This document shows, in pieces, positions 1-8,435 of a stretch of 64,000 nt of DNA. This DNA comes from Acidobacteriota bacterium (GTDB lineage Bacteria; Acidobacteriota; Vicinamibacteria; Vicinamibacterales; JAKQTR01), in the NCBI GenBank assembly GCA_026393675.1, contig JAPKZQ010000043.1, positions 1 through 64,000 on the forward strand. The letters run 5' to 3'. Numbering within the stretch: position 1 is the stretch's first letter; the number at the start of each line of letters is the position of its first letter. The notes under the pieces were generated by a model. It saw only the letters and a list, made by a program, of their open reading frames with translations. It was not told where the DNA came from and did no database searches. The translations under genes and the position numbers were made by a program.

Positions 1-1
1 G

Positions 2-91
2 TCGCCCGCATCGCGCGCGGGCCACGCGGCCTACCAGCGGCTGGAGCACGCGATGGACGCCTATCTGACGGAGGTGCACCTTGCTGCGTAG
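2..91 (+). CDS. C-terminal fragment of an unidentified protein
   Basis: An open frame enters from the left edge and ends at a TAG at 89-91, giving about 29 residues that finish in a Glu/His/Leu-rich tail (end: TEVHLAA). The composition fits an amphipathic C-terminal helix and real coding sequence, but too little is present to assign a family. It converges on the minus-strand cyclic-nucleotide-binding gene that ends about 40 bases downstream. It could be a chance open frame. Confidence 0.4.
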   Translation, partial: SPASRAGHAAYQRLEHAMDAYLTEVHLAA

Positions 92-133
92 AAAACTTGA
101 CTCAAAAACTCAGATCCGAATCAATCAAGACTT

Positions 134-628
134 CTAGGCCGTCGAGCCCTGTCCGCCGGGGCTGAACGTCCGCAGCAGTTCCCGCATCCAGAGCGCCTGA
201 AACATCGTGAGGCGGTTCGCCATCAACTCAGAGACCCGGCCGAGCACGACACGTTCGATCTCAGGATCGCCCGCGAACACCTGCAGCAGCTCCGGCCGTG
301 CGAAGGCGATCACCTCCGAGGCCCGAGCCGCCCTCGCCGACAATGTGAAGCGGAACGGCTTGACCAGGGCGGACCAGCCGACGGTCTTGCCGGGCCCTGC
401 AGCCTCGACGGTGATGTCCTTGACGACGCCACCGAAACTGATGGGACAGCACAGATCAACCAGTCCGCTCGTGACGACGCTGGCATACTGCGCGCTGTCT
501 CCGAGCAGGAACAGGTACTCGCCGCTGCGCAGCGTCAAAACCCTGCCAATCGCGGCCAGGCGTTGGACCCTGCCGGCGCTCAGTCCATTGAACAGTTCGG
601 CCGCCCTGATCTGGTCATGCATGAGCAT
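134..628 (-). CDS. Cyclic nucleotide-binding (Crp-type sensor) domain protein without DNA-binding domain
   Basis: A 164-residue protein that is almost entirely one cNMP-binding beta-roll. The N-terminal LFNGLSAGRVQRLA segment matches the usual first helix of Crp/Fnr sensor domains. It is followed by RSGEYLFLLGDSAQYASVV, the glycine-rich turn of the roll, and a C-terminal helix (VSELMANRLTMF) in the position of the Crp dimer helix. The helix-turn-helix found in Crp and Fnr is absent, and the protein stops right after the C helix, so it probably acts through a partner rather than by binding DNA. It is the last gene of a minus-strand run containing a sensor kinase, an NtrC-type regulator and a small membrane protein, which suggests a signalling role. 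The ligand cannot be told from the sequence. Confidence 0.8.
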   Translation of the reverse strand: MLMHDQIRAAELFNGLSAGRVQRLAAIGRVLTLRSGEYLFLLGDSAQYASVVTSGLVDLCCPISFGGVVKDITVEAAGPGKTVGWSALVKPFRFTLSARAARASEVIAFARPELLQVFAGDPEIERVVLGRVSELMANRLTMFQALWMRELLRTFSPGGQGSTA

Positions 629-690
629 ATGTTCTTGGTGGACTGGCGATGAACCTGATGGCCCACAGCCGCGCGCGGAGCCATCTGAGA

Positions 691-1038
691 TCAGTGCATG
701 TGAACAGGTGTGGTCGGATGCCGATAGAGATTGTCGAGCGACGGGTGATGGACGAATTGAGCCACCAGGGTCTGTTCCAGCCGGACGTGGTGCTCGAGTC
801 GATTGACCAGCGCGTCATCAAACACGACCATCGTCGGCGGCTGGATGGCGTGCGGCGGCGCAAAGAATCCGGGCAAGGCGACCATCATCGCCGCGGCCTG
901 CTGGACTGCCTCGGCCTGGCGCGCTTTCGCCTGCAGTGCGCGTTTCTGCTCGGTGTCCTGATAGCCCATGGCGAGCATCAGGACCATTCCGCCGAAAAGG
1001 AATCCCATAGCGAGCACGAGAACGATTGTGGTGGACAT
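691..1038 (-). CDS. Small single-pass membrane protein, unknown function
   Basis: A 115-residue protein with one strongly hydrophobic N-terminal helix (about residues 3-26), followed by an Ala/Gln-rich, probably helical stretch (residues 30-50) and a His-rich C-terminal part (repeated HH pairs near residues 84 and 98, ending HMH). The N-terminus has little positive charge, so topology is uncertain. It lies between the NtrC-type regulator and the cNMP-binding protein on the same strand, with a 140-base gap upstream and a 62-base gap downstream. I recognise no family. The His-rich tail could bind metal, but that is a guess. Confidence 0.6.
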   Translation of the reverse strand: MSTTIVLVLAMGFLFGGMVLMLAMGYQDTEQKRALQAKARQAEAVQQAAAMMVALPGFFAPPHAIQPPTMVVFDDALVNRLEHHVRLEQTLVAQFVHHPSLDNLYRHPTTPVHMH

Positions 1039-1178
1039 GCCCCGTTCTCCTTCGCGGAAACCCCAAGCAAGTCTCGTGCCTGTCGGCGTATGCAGGGATT
1101 TGCGGCCGGGCGGGGAAACACGGCGCCGCAGAACTGACAGATCCGACAGGGTGGGCAGGACTGGACGTGACAGAACTG

Positions 1179-2591
1179 TCAGGGTTCCCGATTCGCGTGG
1201 CGGTCGGCAGGGCCGCCCGGAACAGGTGTGCTACCCCGGTGCCGCTCAAGAAGTCTGTAGAAGGTCCGTTCGGACATCCGCAGCGCGTGCGCCGCCTTCG
1301 CACGGTTTCCTGCCATCTTTTCCAGTACCCACTGGATGTGCCGGCGCTGGACCTCTCGAAGCGAGGGAATCTCGTCGCCGCTCACCTGTGGCGTCTGGTC
1401 ATCTCCGGTCGGCCGAATCCCGACGGGAAGGTCTTCGACGCGGATGACGTCGCCATCGCAGAGCACGACGCTCTGCTCAATGACATGGATGAGCTCCCGC
1501 ACGTTGCCCGGCCACGTGTGCCTCTGCAGGATCTCCATGGCAGCCTCGTCCACGCGTTTCGAACATGAGAACCGCCGGTTGAACCGTCCGATAAAGTGCT
1601 CGACCAGATCAGGAACATCCTCTGGCCGCGCGCGCAACGGCGGAATCGTCACGGTAAACGTCGCCAGCCTGTAGTAGAGATCCTCCCGGAAGTGACCGCG
1701 CGCCGTCGCCTGGGTGAGGTCACGATTGGTCGCGGCTACGACACGCACGTCGACGAGGGTCTCGCGGCTGCTGCCGAGCCGGCGGAACCGGCCGGTCTCG
1801 AGCACGCGCAGCAGCTTAGCCTGCGATTCGGGGCTGGTTTCGCCGACCTCGTCGAGGAAGATCGTTCCGCCGTTGGCGACCTCGAACAGCCCGTGCTTCA
1901 GGCGATGGGCCCCGGTGAAGGCGCCCTTCTCGTGTCCGAAGACCTCGCTCTGGAACAGTTCATCATGGAGCGCCGCGCAGTTGACCGCCACAAAGGGTGC
2001 GTCGCGCCGCCCGCTCTGCGTGTGGAGCAGCGTGGCCACCAGCTCCTTGCCCACGCCGGTTTCGCCCAGGATGAGCGTGATGGAGTCGGTCTTGGCGATT
2101 CGGGCGACCGTCTCGAGGAGTTTCTGGTTGGCGGCGCTCCCGCCGATGATGTCGACAGCCCTGTCGGGAGCCGCATAGCCGTCTTCGAGCACGCGCTGGC
2201 GTTTGAGCAGGCGCACGTGCTCGTGGGTCTTCTGGATTGCCATCTCCAGCTTGGCGATCGGGCACGGCTTCTCGAGGTAGTCGTGTGCCCCCATCTGGAT
2301 CGCCTTGACCGCCGTGTCGATCGTCCCGTGGCCGGTGAGCACGACAATGCCGGCGGGGACGTTGCGTGCGCGAAGGTCCCTGAGCACCTCGAGGCCGTCG
2401 ATGTCCGGGAGCCGCAGGTCGAGAAGGATGACATCCACGTCCGCGCTTGCGGCGGGGTCCATCGTGTCGCGGCCGGACGTGCGGGTGTCGACGCGGTAGC
2501 CCCGGCGGGCCAGCTCCCCCCCCATCGCGCGTCTGAAGGCGGCGTCGTCGTCGACCAGGAGCACACGAATATCGATAGTCGGGTGGGTCAT
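1179..2591 (-). CDS. NtrC-family sigma-54-dependent response regulator
   Basis: A 470-residue regulator with the standard three parts. The receiver domain (1-120) has acidic residues DDD near 14-16 and phospho-acceptor Asp58 in LLDLRLP. The AAA+ domain has Walker A GETGVGKE at 176-183 and an intact GAFTGA loop at 223-228, the motif that contacts sigma-54. The C-terminal Fis-type helix-turn-helix has AKAAHALRMSERTFYRLL. It should activate sigma-54 promoters when phosphorylated. The start is ATG at 2591, whose A is shared with the TAA of the upstream histidine kinase gene, so the two are translationally coupled and very likely cognate partners. The frame is open upstream of this start, but there it runs through the kinase gene. 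Confidence 0.95.
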   Translation of the reverse strand: MTHPTIDIRVLLVDDDAAFRRAMGGELARRGYRVDTRTSGRDTMDPAASADVDVILLDLRLPDIDGLEVLRDLRARNVPAGIVVLTGHGTIDTAVKAIQMGAHDYLEKPCPIAKLEMAIQKTHEHVRLLKRQRVLEDGYAAPDRAVDIIGGSAANQKLLETVARIAKTDSITLILGETGVGKELVATLLHTQSGRRDAPFVAVNCAALHDELFQSEVFGHEKGAFTGAHRLKHGLFEVANGGTIFLDEVGETSPESQAKLLRVLETGRFRRLGSSRETLVDVRVVAATNRDLTQATARGHFREDLYYRLATFTVTIPPLRARPEDVPDLVEHFIGRFNRRFSCSKRVDEAAMEILQRHTWPGNVRELIHVIEQSVVLCDGDVIRVEDLPVGIRPTGDDQTPQVSGDEIPSLREVQRRHIQWVLEKMAGNRAKAAHALRMSERTFYRLLERHRGSTPVPGGPADRHANREP

Positions 2592-4486
2592 TACGGTGCC
2601 TCGGCGATGGAGAAGGGAAACACGACTTCGATGCATGACCCGGCGCCAACGCGGCTCTCGACCAGGCGCACGTCGCCGTGGAAGCGCCGCATGAACGTGC
2701 GTGACAGGAACAGGCCGAGGCCCGTACCGCGCGGCTTCTTTGTCCGAAAGGGCTCGAACAGATGTCGTTGCACCTCGGGCGGGATTCCGCATCCGTTGTC
2801 GCGAATCTGCACGCGGACGTCGGTGTCGGTGACAAACCGCACGACGACCCTGCCGCCGGCATTCGCGCACGACTCAATCGCGTTGACGAGCAGATTGAGG
2901 ACGACGTGCTGCACGACCTCGGTATTGGCCGAGACGATGGGGATCGATGCCTCCCCCTCGGCCACGATCTCGACGCCGGCCTCGCGCGCCGTCGGTCGGG
3001 CGAGCGCGATCACGTCGTCAACCACCTGCCGGAGATCGATGGGTTCGGTTTCGGGCGGAATGCCGCGGGCAAACCTCAGGAACTGCTCCGTCATCGTCCG
3101 GCACCTGAGGACCTGTTCGCGAATGACGTACGCGCTGTCGCGAATCGACTCGATGGTTTCGGGCGCCACGCCACCCTCGCCCGCGTCCTGGAGCTGGTCG
3201 ATGATCGCCTCCGAGCAGGTGAGCGTCGTCGCCAGCGGCGTGTTCACTTCGTGCGACAGGCCCGACGCCAGGACGCCGAGCGAGGAGAGCCGCTCGATCT
3301 CGGCTAGGTGTTCTTCCTCGCGTACCCGCTCAGTGATGTCGCGCCACGCCTCGACCACCTGGCCGACCACGCCGCCATCGGTGTAGACGGGCGACGCGTA
3401 CACCTCGAAGACGCGTTCTCCGCCTTCGTCGGACGCTGGCAGGCGGTAGGTGGTCTGTTCGAGACGACCGGTCGTGAGGCAGCGAGCCGTCGGGCAGTCG
3501 GGGTCTTCCTGGCATGGCAACGCGTGGCCCATGACGTGGCGGCACGATTGGCCACGCAGCATTTCAGGATGCGCGCCGATCCACTTGGCGATGGGACGAT
3601 TGGCCGCGACGATCGTGAACTCCCGGTTGAGCACGATCAGACCGTCGTCGAGACTGTTAAGGACGCCCGCCATCTGCTGCTCGCGTTCGCTGATCTCGCG
3701 GATCAGTCGCGACGTGGCATCGGCCATCGCATTGAAGTCGGTCGCGAGCGCGGCAATGACATCATTTCCGGAGGTATCCGCCCGCTCGCCGAGCGCGCCG
3801 CCCGCGATCGCGCGTGCGGTCTGCCTGAATTTCGCCAGGCGCGAGAGTACGATCCTGCGGAGGTGCCATCCCGCTCCGCCCAGCATGAGGAACGTGACGA
3901 CGGCTGTTGCGCCGCCCAGCCATCTCAGGTCCCAGCGGAACCGCGCCTGGACCTGGGCCAGCGACACGTCGAGCACGAGCATGCCCCTCAGCTTGACGGC
4001 CGGGTCGTGACATCGGTGGCACTCGGGTCCATTCTCGATCGGCCTCACCGATCGAAGCAGGTCAACGCCACCTTCTTTCAGCAGCACCCACCGCTGCCGG
4101 CTCGCCGCCGTCTCCGCGTGGCACACGAGACAGGTGGGAGAGGTCGGGGGCGTCTGGCTGCCGACCTCGGCTGGCCGGCTCGAGAACTTGACGACGCCGT
4201 TGTGATCGACCACCATCGCGCGGATGATTTCGGGTTCACGCCCGACAGCCTGCAGGGTGCCGGCCATCAGCGTCGTGTCCCGCTCGACCATCGAGTGGCG
4301 CAGGGCGGCCTCGATGAGTCGGTTTTCGAGATCGGCCGCGACTCGGCGCGCGTCGACGGCGTGATCGTACTGCACCCTGGACAGCAGGTACAACCCGCTG
4401 GCCAGCGGGACAATCACGAGCAGGCCGATCCCAATCGCGATTCGCGCGGAGAGCCGCTCCACTTCGGGAAGGCGCAGCCGTCTCAT
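2591..4486 (-). CDS. Membrane sensor histidine kinase with periplasmic two-CXXCH (c-type heme) sensor domain
   Basis: A 631-residue kinase. Membrane helix 1 is at about 14-36. The periplasmic region has two c-type heme motifs, CLVCH (119-123) and CHRCH (156-160). Membrane helix 2 (about 190-208) is followed by HAMP, then a PAS domain containing an unusual Cys-rich stretch (SCRHVMGH, PCQEDPDC, ARC). The HisKA phospho-acceptor is near residue 412 in GLSHEVNTP, and the HATPase has DNGCGIP and GTGLGL. In known families, CXXCH pairs in periplasmic sensor domains bind heme c and sense redox state or gases, so a redox or gas signal is the likely input. The start is ATG at 4486; no strong ribosome site is visible there. 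It is coupled to the NtrC-type regulator downstream. Confidence 0.93.
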   Translation of the reverse strand: MRRLRLPEVERLSARIAIGIGLLVIVPLASGLYLLSRVQYDHAVDARRVAADLENRLIEAALRHSMVERDTTLMAGTLQAVGREPEIIRAMVVDHNGVVKFSSRPAEVGSQTPPTSPTCLVCHAETAASRQRWVLLKEGGVDLLRSVRPIENGPECHRCHDPAVKLRGMLVLDVSLAQVQARFRWDLRWLGGATAVVTFLMLGGAGWHLRRIVLSRLAKFRQTARAIAGGALGERADTSGNDVIAALATDFNAMADATSRLIREISEREQQMAGVLNSLDDGLIVLNREFTIVAANRPIAKWIGAHPEMLRGQSCRHVMGHALPCQEDPDCPTARCLTTGRLEQTTYRLPASDEGGERVFEVYASPVYTDGGVVGQVVEAWRDITERVREEEHLAEIERLSSLGVLASGLSHEVNTPLATTLTCSEAIIDQLQDAGEGGVAPETIESIRDSAYVIREQVLRCRTMTEQFLRFARGIPPETEPIDLRQVVDDVIALARPTAREAGVEIVAEGEASIPIVSANTEVVQHVVLNLLVNAIESCANAGGRVVVRFVTDTDVRVQIRDNGCGIPPEVQRHLFEPFRTKKPRGTGLGLFLSRTFMRRFHGDVRLVESRVGAGSCIEVVFPFSIAEAP

Positions 4487-4678
4487 ACCGGTCAGTAAAA
4501 GAGACAGTTCCGAATAACAGATGTGTTGGTGCCGAACCCTGTGCAGTCTAGCAGGTTTCTCCAGGCGGGCCGACCGGGTGGCTCCCCGCCACGTCGTTCG
4601 CCGCCGCATCGAGCCCTCGGGCATTCTCCTGTCCGTGCCCCTCTCGACCGACTCCTCCTGCGATAAACTTGGGTTTAG

Positions 4679-5479
4679 ATGTCGTATCGCAACACGCTCG
4701 AAGCGCGGCTGGCACGCAAGGTCACGCGCGCCATCACGGAATACGACCTCATCGGCGATGGCGACCGTGTGATAGTCGGCTTGTCGGGAGGCAAAGACAG
4801 TTGGGCGCTCATGCAGATTCTGGACGTGCTGCGCCAGCGCGCCCCGATCGCCTTCAGCCTGGTCGCGGTGACAGTTGATTCCGGCTACGCCGACTTCCAG
4901 TACGACGCGATCAGCCGCGCCTGCGCGGAACGGGGCTGGGAGCACCACGTCGAGCACACCAACATTGGCGAGACCATTGACGACCTGCTCGATCCGGCCG
5001 ATACGCCGTGTTCGCTGTGTGCGCGCTTTCGTCGGGGAGTGCTGTATCGACTGGCGGCGCGTTTCGGGGCCACCAAAATCGCACTCGGTCATCACAGTGA
5101 CGATTTCATCGAAACGGTTCTGCTGAATCTGCTGTTTGCGGGCGCCTTGAAGGCTATGCCCGCTCGCCTCGTCTCCGACAAGGGACAACACGTGGTCGTG
5201 CGACCGCTGGTGCTGGTGAGCGAGGATGACGCACGCGCGTATGCCAAACAGTCCGGGCTGCCGATCGTCGGCTGCTGCTGCCCCTCGTGCGGGGACCTGG
5301 GACTTCAACGTCAGCGCGTGAAACGGCTCATCTTCGAACTCGAGCGCGAACACCCGGGCGTTAAATCGTCGATGCTTCGGGCGCTGTCGAACGTCGTCTC
5401 GAGCCATCTGCTCGACAAGCGACTGAATCCTCCCGCCAGCCTGGCCGCCACGGTCGCGTCTCTGGACGTCGCGTCGTGA
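4679..5479 (+). CDS. ttcA: tRNA 2-thiocytidine(32) synthetase TtcA-type
   Basis: A 266-residue ATP-pyrophosphatase-fold enzyme of the TtcA/TtuA group, which thiolates tRNA in the cytoplasm. The PP-loop SGGKDS lies near residue 39, and two Cys pairs follow: CSLC near 112-115 and a CCCPSC cluster near 199. In TtcA such cysteines hold an iron-sulfur cluster and relay sulfur. The length is slightly below E. coli TtcA (about 311). It is the first gene of a plus-strand run and is divergent from the sensor kinase. The ATG at 4679 follows an AT-richer stretch (GATAAACTTG) that could hold a -10 element. TtuA-like activity on another tRNA position remains possible. Confidence 0.85.
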   Translation: MSYRNTLEARLARKVTRAITEYDLIGDGDRVIVGLSGGKDSWALMQILDVLRQRAPIAFSLVAVTVDSGYADFQYDAISRACAERGWEHHVEHTNIGETIDDLLDPADTPCSLCARFRRGVLYRLAARFGATKIALGHHSDDFIETVLLNLLFAGALKAMPARLVSDKGQHVVVRPLVLVSEDDARAYAKQSGLPIVGCCCPSCGDLGLQRQRVKRLIFELEREHPGVKSSMLRALSNVVSSHLLDKRLNPPASLAATVASLDVAS

Positions 5480-5514
5480 GAGCCGTTAACCGAAAGGGAA
5501 TCTGAGGGCCCGCC

Positions 5515-6318
5515 ATGCCGATTGACATCGCCAAAGCCCACGCATACGGAAACGATTTTCTGTATGTGAAGGTCGCTGGATGGGACAGTCGCGACTGGGC
5601 CTCGACGGCCCGGGAAATGTGCCAGCGCCAGACCGGACTAGGCGCCGACGGCCTGATCCTCTATCAGGCTGGATCGCCGAGGCCTCGGATGCGACTGCTG
5701 AACGCCGATGGAAGTCCGGCAGAGATCTCCGGGAACGGCGTTCGTGGCCTCGCGGCCCTCTTGTCCTGGCAGGCTGTGCAAGAGGGTCTGGATGCGCCGA
5801 AGGAATGGGTGATTGACACCGATGCCGGGGCCAAACGCCTGACGTTGCTTTCGTACGACGGCACGCGCTTTACATTCCGGGCGGCCATGGGCGAACCGAC
5901 GGACATCCAGCAGATGACGCTCGATGTCGGAGGGGAGCGCGTGGGCGTCGTGACGCTTCGCGTGGGAAATCCGCAGTGTGTGGTGCTCGAAGCGGTTCTG
6001 GATGACGAGCGGTACCGGCGTCTCGGTCCGCTGCTCGAGCGGCATCAGGCGTTCCCTCAGGGCACCAACGTCAGTTTTGCCAGGGTGGCCGGTCCCGATC
6101 GCGTCGACATCCTGATCTGGGAGCGGGGCGTGGGGCCGACGCTCGCCTCGGGAACCGGGGCGTGCGGGGCCGCCGTGGCCGCGATGACATACGGGGGCTG
6201 CACCAGGGAAGTCGACGTGGTCGCGCCTGGGGGCGTGCAGCGCGTGGCCTGGACCAGCGCAGGGATCGAGCTGACGGGTTGGGCCGCCGTTGTGTGGACA
6301 GGCCAATGGCTCGGGTAG
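5515..6318 (+). CDS. Diaminopimelate epimerase homologue with both catalytic cysteines replaced by serine
   Basis: A 267-residue two-lobed DapF-fold protein, normal in length. Family landmarks are clear: AYGNDF near the N-terminus, NADGSPAE at about 63-70, SGNGVRG and ERGVGPT. DapF uses two cysteines as acid/base, in CGNG and in ACGTGA. Here both are serine: Ser72 (codon TCC at 5728) and Ser212 (codon TCG at 6148). The usual His of NPH is Gln154. Equivalent Cys-to-Ser mutants of studied DapF enzymes lose normal racemisation, so this is unlikely to be an ordinary epimerase. It could act on a different substrate, as in PhzF-like or 3-hydroxyproline dehydratase relatives. It follows ttcA after 35 bases. 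Fold assignment is firm, function is not. Confidence 0.85.
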   Translation: MPIDIAKAHAYGNDFLYVKVAGWDSRDWASTAREMCQRQTGLGADGLILYQAGSPRPRMRLLNADGSPAEISGNGVRGLAALLSWQAVQEGLDAPKEWVIDTDAGAKRLTLLSYDGTRFTFRAAMGEPTDIQQMTLDVGGERVGVVTLRVGNPQCVVLEAVLDDERYRRLGPLLERHQAFPQGTNVSFARVAGPDRVDILIWERGVGPTLASGTGACGAAVAAMTYGGCTREVDVVAPGGVQRVAWTSAGIELTGWAAVVWTGQWLG

Positions 6319-6527
6319 GGAGGTCCGGGACGCGGCGTCGCAACACCACGGGTGCAGTTCCTTCGTACTGATTTGACTGCCGACATGGCAGAAGTTGACA
6401 CGGCCAACGCTGCGCGCCGTCCACGACTGTTCACCGCGGGTAGTTCACACGGCCCGATTTCCACGTGTTGGCGCGCATCAGGCGGCGAGCGGCGCGTTGT
6501 GATCAGTTCTTGCACTGTATTGGCGGC

Positions 6528-7199
6528 GTGCAACACCTGACGAACCGTGACCGTCCCCGCGAGAAACTTGAACGGCTCGGTGCTCCGGCCCTCGGCGACA
6601 ACGAACTGCTCGCGGTCATCCTGGGCTCAGGCACGAGCGACATGGACTCGCTGGCCATGGCCAACGCCATCCTCGAGACGGTTGGTGGAGTCCACGGACT
6701 TATCAAGGCCAGTCTCGACGACCTCTGCCGTGTGCAGGGCGTTGGCGCGGCGCGGGCAGCGCAGATGCTGGCATCGCTCGAGTTTGGCCGACGCACGCTG
6801 CTCAAGGCGCCACCTGTGAGGCCGCGTCTCGCAACGCCCAAAGACGTCGCCCTCCACCTCCTTCCCGAATTCGGTGCCCGCGCCGTCGAACAGTTTGGGA
6901 TTGTGCTGGTCGACGCCAGGCACCAGTTGCTGCGCACCCGCATCCTGTCGGTCGGAACGGTCGACCGCAGCGTCGTCCATCCCCGGGAAGTGTTTCGCGA
7001 GGCGGTGTCGGCCCGCGCAACCGGCATCGTTCTGTTCCATAATCATCCATCGGGGGATCCCGAGCCGAGCCCGGACGACGTGGCACTCACCAGAAGGATG
7101 GTGGAGGCGGGCGAGTTGATGGGCATCGAGGTGATCGACCACTTGATTCTGACGGAGACCCGATATCTGAGCTTCAGGGATCTCGGACGTCTCAGGTAG
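6528..7199 (+). CDS. radC: RadC/JAB-domain protein (UPF0758)
   Basis: A 223-residue protein with the usual RadC layout: an N-terminal helix-hairpin-helix region (RPREKLERLG and VQGVGAARAAQ) followed by a JAB/MPN metalloprotease-like domain with the zinc motif HNHPSGDPEPSPDD near residue 168. RadC's once-claimed DNA-repair role is not well supported, and the biochemical role is uncertain. I place the start at GTG 6528 because the family begins just before the RPREKL motif and the resulting length equals the family norm. An ATG at 6465 is in frame, but it would add 21 residues with no family match. A 209-base gap separates it from the dapF-like gene. Confidence 0.88.
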   Translation: MQHLTNRDRPREKLERLGAPALGDNELLAVILGSGTSDMDSLAMANAILETVGGVHGLIKASLDDLCRVQGVGAARAAQMLASLEFGRRTLLKAPPVRPRLATPKDVALHLLPEFGARAVEQFGIVLVDARHQLLRTRILSVGTVDRSVVHPREVFREAVSARATGIVLFHNHPSGDPEPSPDDVALTRRMVEAGELMGIEVIDHLILTETRYLSFRDLGRLR

Positions 7200-7218
7200 T
7201 CGGACCAAGACACTAAAC

Positions 7219-8430
7219 ATGGGCAACCTGCTGTATCTCGATTGTTCGTCTGGCGTGTCGGGCGACATGCTCCTCGGCGCGCTCATCGACATGGGCCTGC
7301 CGGTCGAGCGCCTCCAGGCGGCGCTGGCGGGCATTCTTCCGGCGGGCTGTTCACTGCAGGCCTCGCGCGTGCAACGCTCAGGTATCTCGGCCACGCAGTT
7401 CACCGTGGTTGAGCCGGTCGGCGCGGGCCATGACGCTCATCACGCGCATCGCCACCTCTCGCAGATCGTGGCGCTCATCGAGGGGACGCCACTCCCGGTG
7501 TCCGTCAGGAACAAGGCCATCGAGCTGTTCCGACGTCTCGGCACGATCGAGGCCGACATCCACGGCATTCCTGTTGAACAGGTGCACTTTCACGAGGTGG
7601 GCGCGCTCGATTCGATTGTCGACATCGTGGGCGCTGTGTGGGCGATCGAGCAGTTGGACGTATCGCAGGTGGTGTCGTCGCCGTTGAACGTGGGCGCGGG
7701 CACGGTCGAAACGTCGCATGGACGCTTGCCCGTGCCGGCACCAGCGACGCTGCGCCTGCTGGAGGGGACGCCGGTGTATTCGAGCGGAACGCCCATGGAA
7801 CTGGTGACCCCGACCGGGGCGCTGCTGGTGACAGGCCACGCCGCTTCGTTTGGCCCGATGCCGGCGATGACCGTCAGGCAGATGGGCTATGGCGCCGGAA
7901 GCCGCGAGATCAAGGGACACCCGAACGTACTCCGCGCGGTGATGGGGGAGACACAGGACACCGGGGCGCAGTCGACGGTTGCGGTCCTCGAGTGCAATAT
8001 CGACGACATGAACCCGCAGGTGTTTGGGTACCTGCTTGATCGGCTCTACGGGTTGGGCGCACTCGAAGTCTTCTATACGCCCATCCAGATGAAGAAGAGC
8101 AGGCCAGGCACGCTGGTCACGGTGATCACGCCCGTCCACGTGCGCGATGCGGCACTCGACGTGCTGTTCCAGGAGACGACCACGATTGGCGTGCGCCATC
8201 AGGAAATGCTCCGCGAATGCCTCAACCGGGAGTGGATCACCGTGTCGACGAAGTTCGGCGCGGTTCGGGTCAAGGTCGCGAAACGGGGTGCGCGCGTCAC
8301 CAACGCGGCGCCAGAGTTCGAGGATTGCGCGCGGCTGGCTGCTGAACAGAAGGTCCCCGCCAAGGACGTGCACGCCGCGGCGGTCAGCGCGTATCTGGAA
8401 TTGGAAAAGCCCGGGACGCGGGTGAAGTAG
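7219..8430 (+). CDS. larC: Nickel insertion protein LarC (nickel-pincer cofactor cyclometallase)
   Basis: A 403-residue LarC. The N-terminal signature is LYLDCSSGVSGDM, followed by a His-rich metal-binding loop (HDAHHAHRH, about residues 72-80), the HFHEVGALDSI block, and the C-terminal domain with CNIDDMNPQ and QMKKSRPG. LarC inserts nickel into the pyridinium bis-thiocarboxylate made by LarB and LarE, giving the cofactor of LarA-type racemases. Here both halves lie in one unbroken frame, unlike Lactiplantibacillus, where a ribosomal frameshift joins larC1 and larC2. No larA, larB or larE lies in the window. It sits between radC (gap 19 bases) and tatD (gap 5 bases), so it is probably co-transcribed with tatD. 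Confidence 0.93.
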   Translation: MGNLLYLDCSSGVSGDMLLGALIDMGLPVERLQAALAGILPAGCSLQASRVQRSGISATQFTVVEPVGAGHDAHHAHRHLSQIVALIEGTPLPVSVRNKAIELFRRLGTIEADIHGIPVEQVHFHEVGALDSIVDIVGAVWAIEQLDVSQVVSSPLNVGAGTVETSHGRLPVPAPATLRLLEGTPVYSSGTPMELVTPTGALLVTGHAASFGPMPAMTVRQMGYGAGSREIKGHPNVLRAVMGETQDTGAQSTVAVLECNIDDMNPQVFGYLLDRLYGLGALEVFYTPIQMKKSRPGTLVTVITPVHVRDAALDVLFQETTTIGVRHQEMLRECLNREWITVSTKFGAVRVKVAKRGARVTNAAPEFEDCARLAAEQKVPAKDVHAAAVSAYLELEKPGTRVK

Positions 8431-8435
8431 TACCG

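Noticed and set aside
1596-3386. Long open frame on the plus strand opposite the NtrC-type regulator and its kinase
   Set aside because: It lies opposite two clear genes, has a repetitive, Arg-rich translation and no family signal. High GC makes such antisense frames common.
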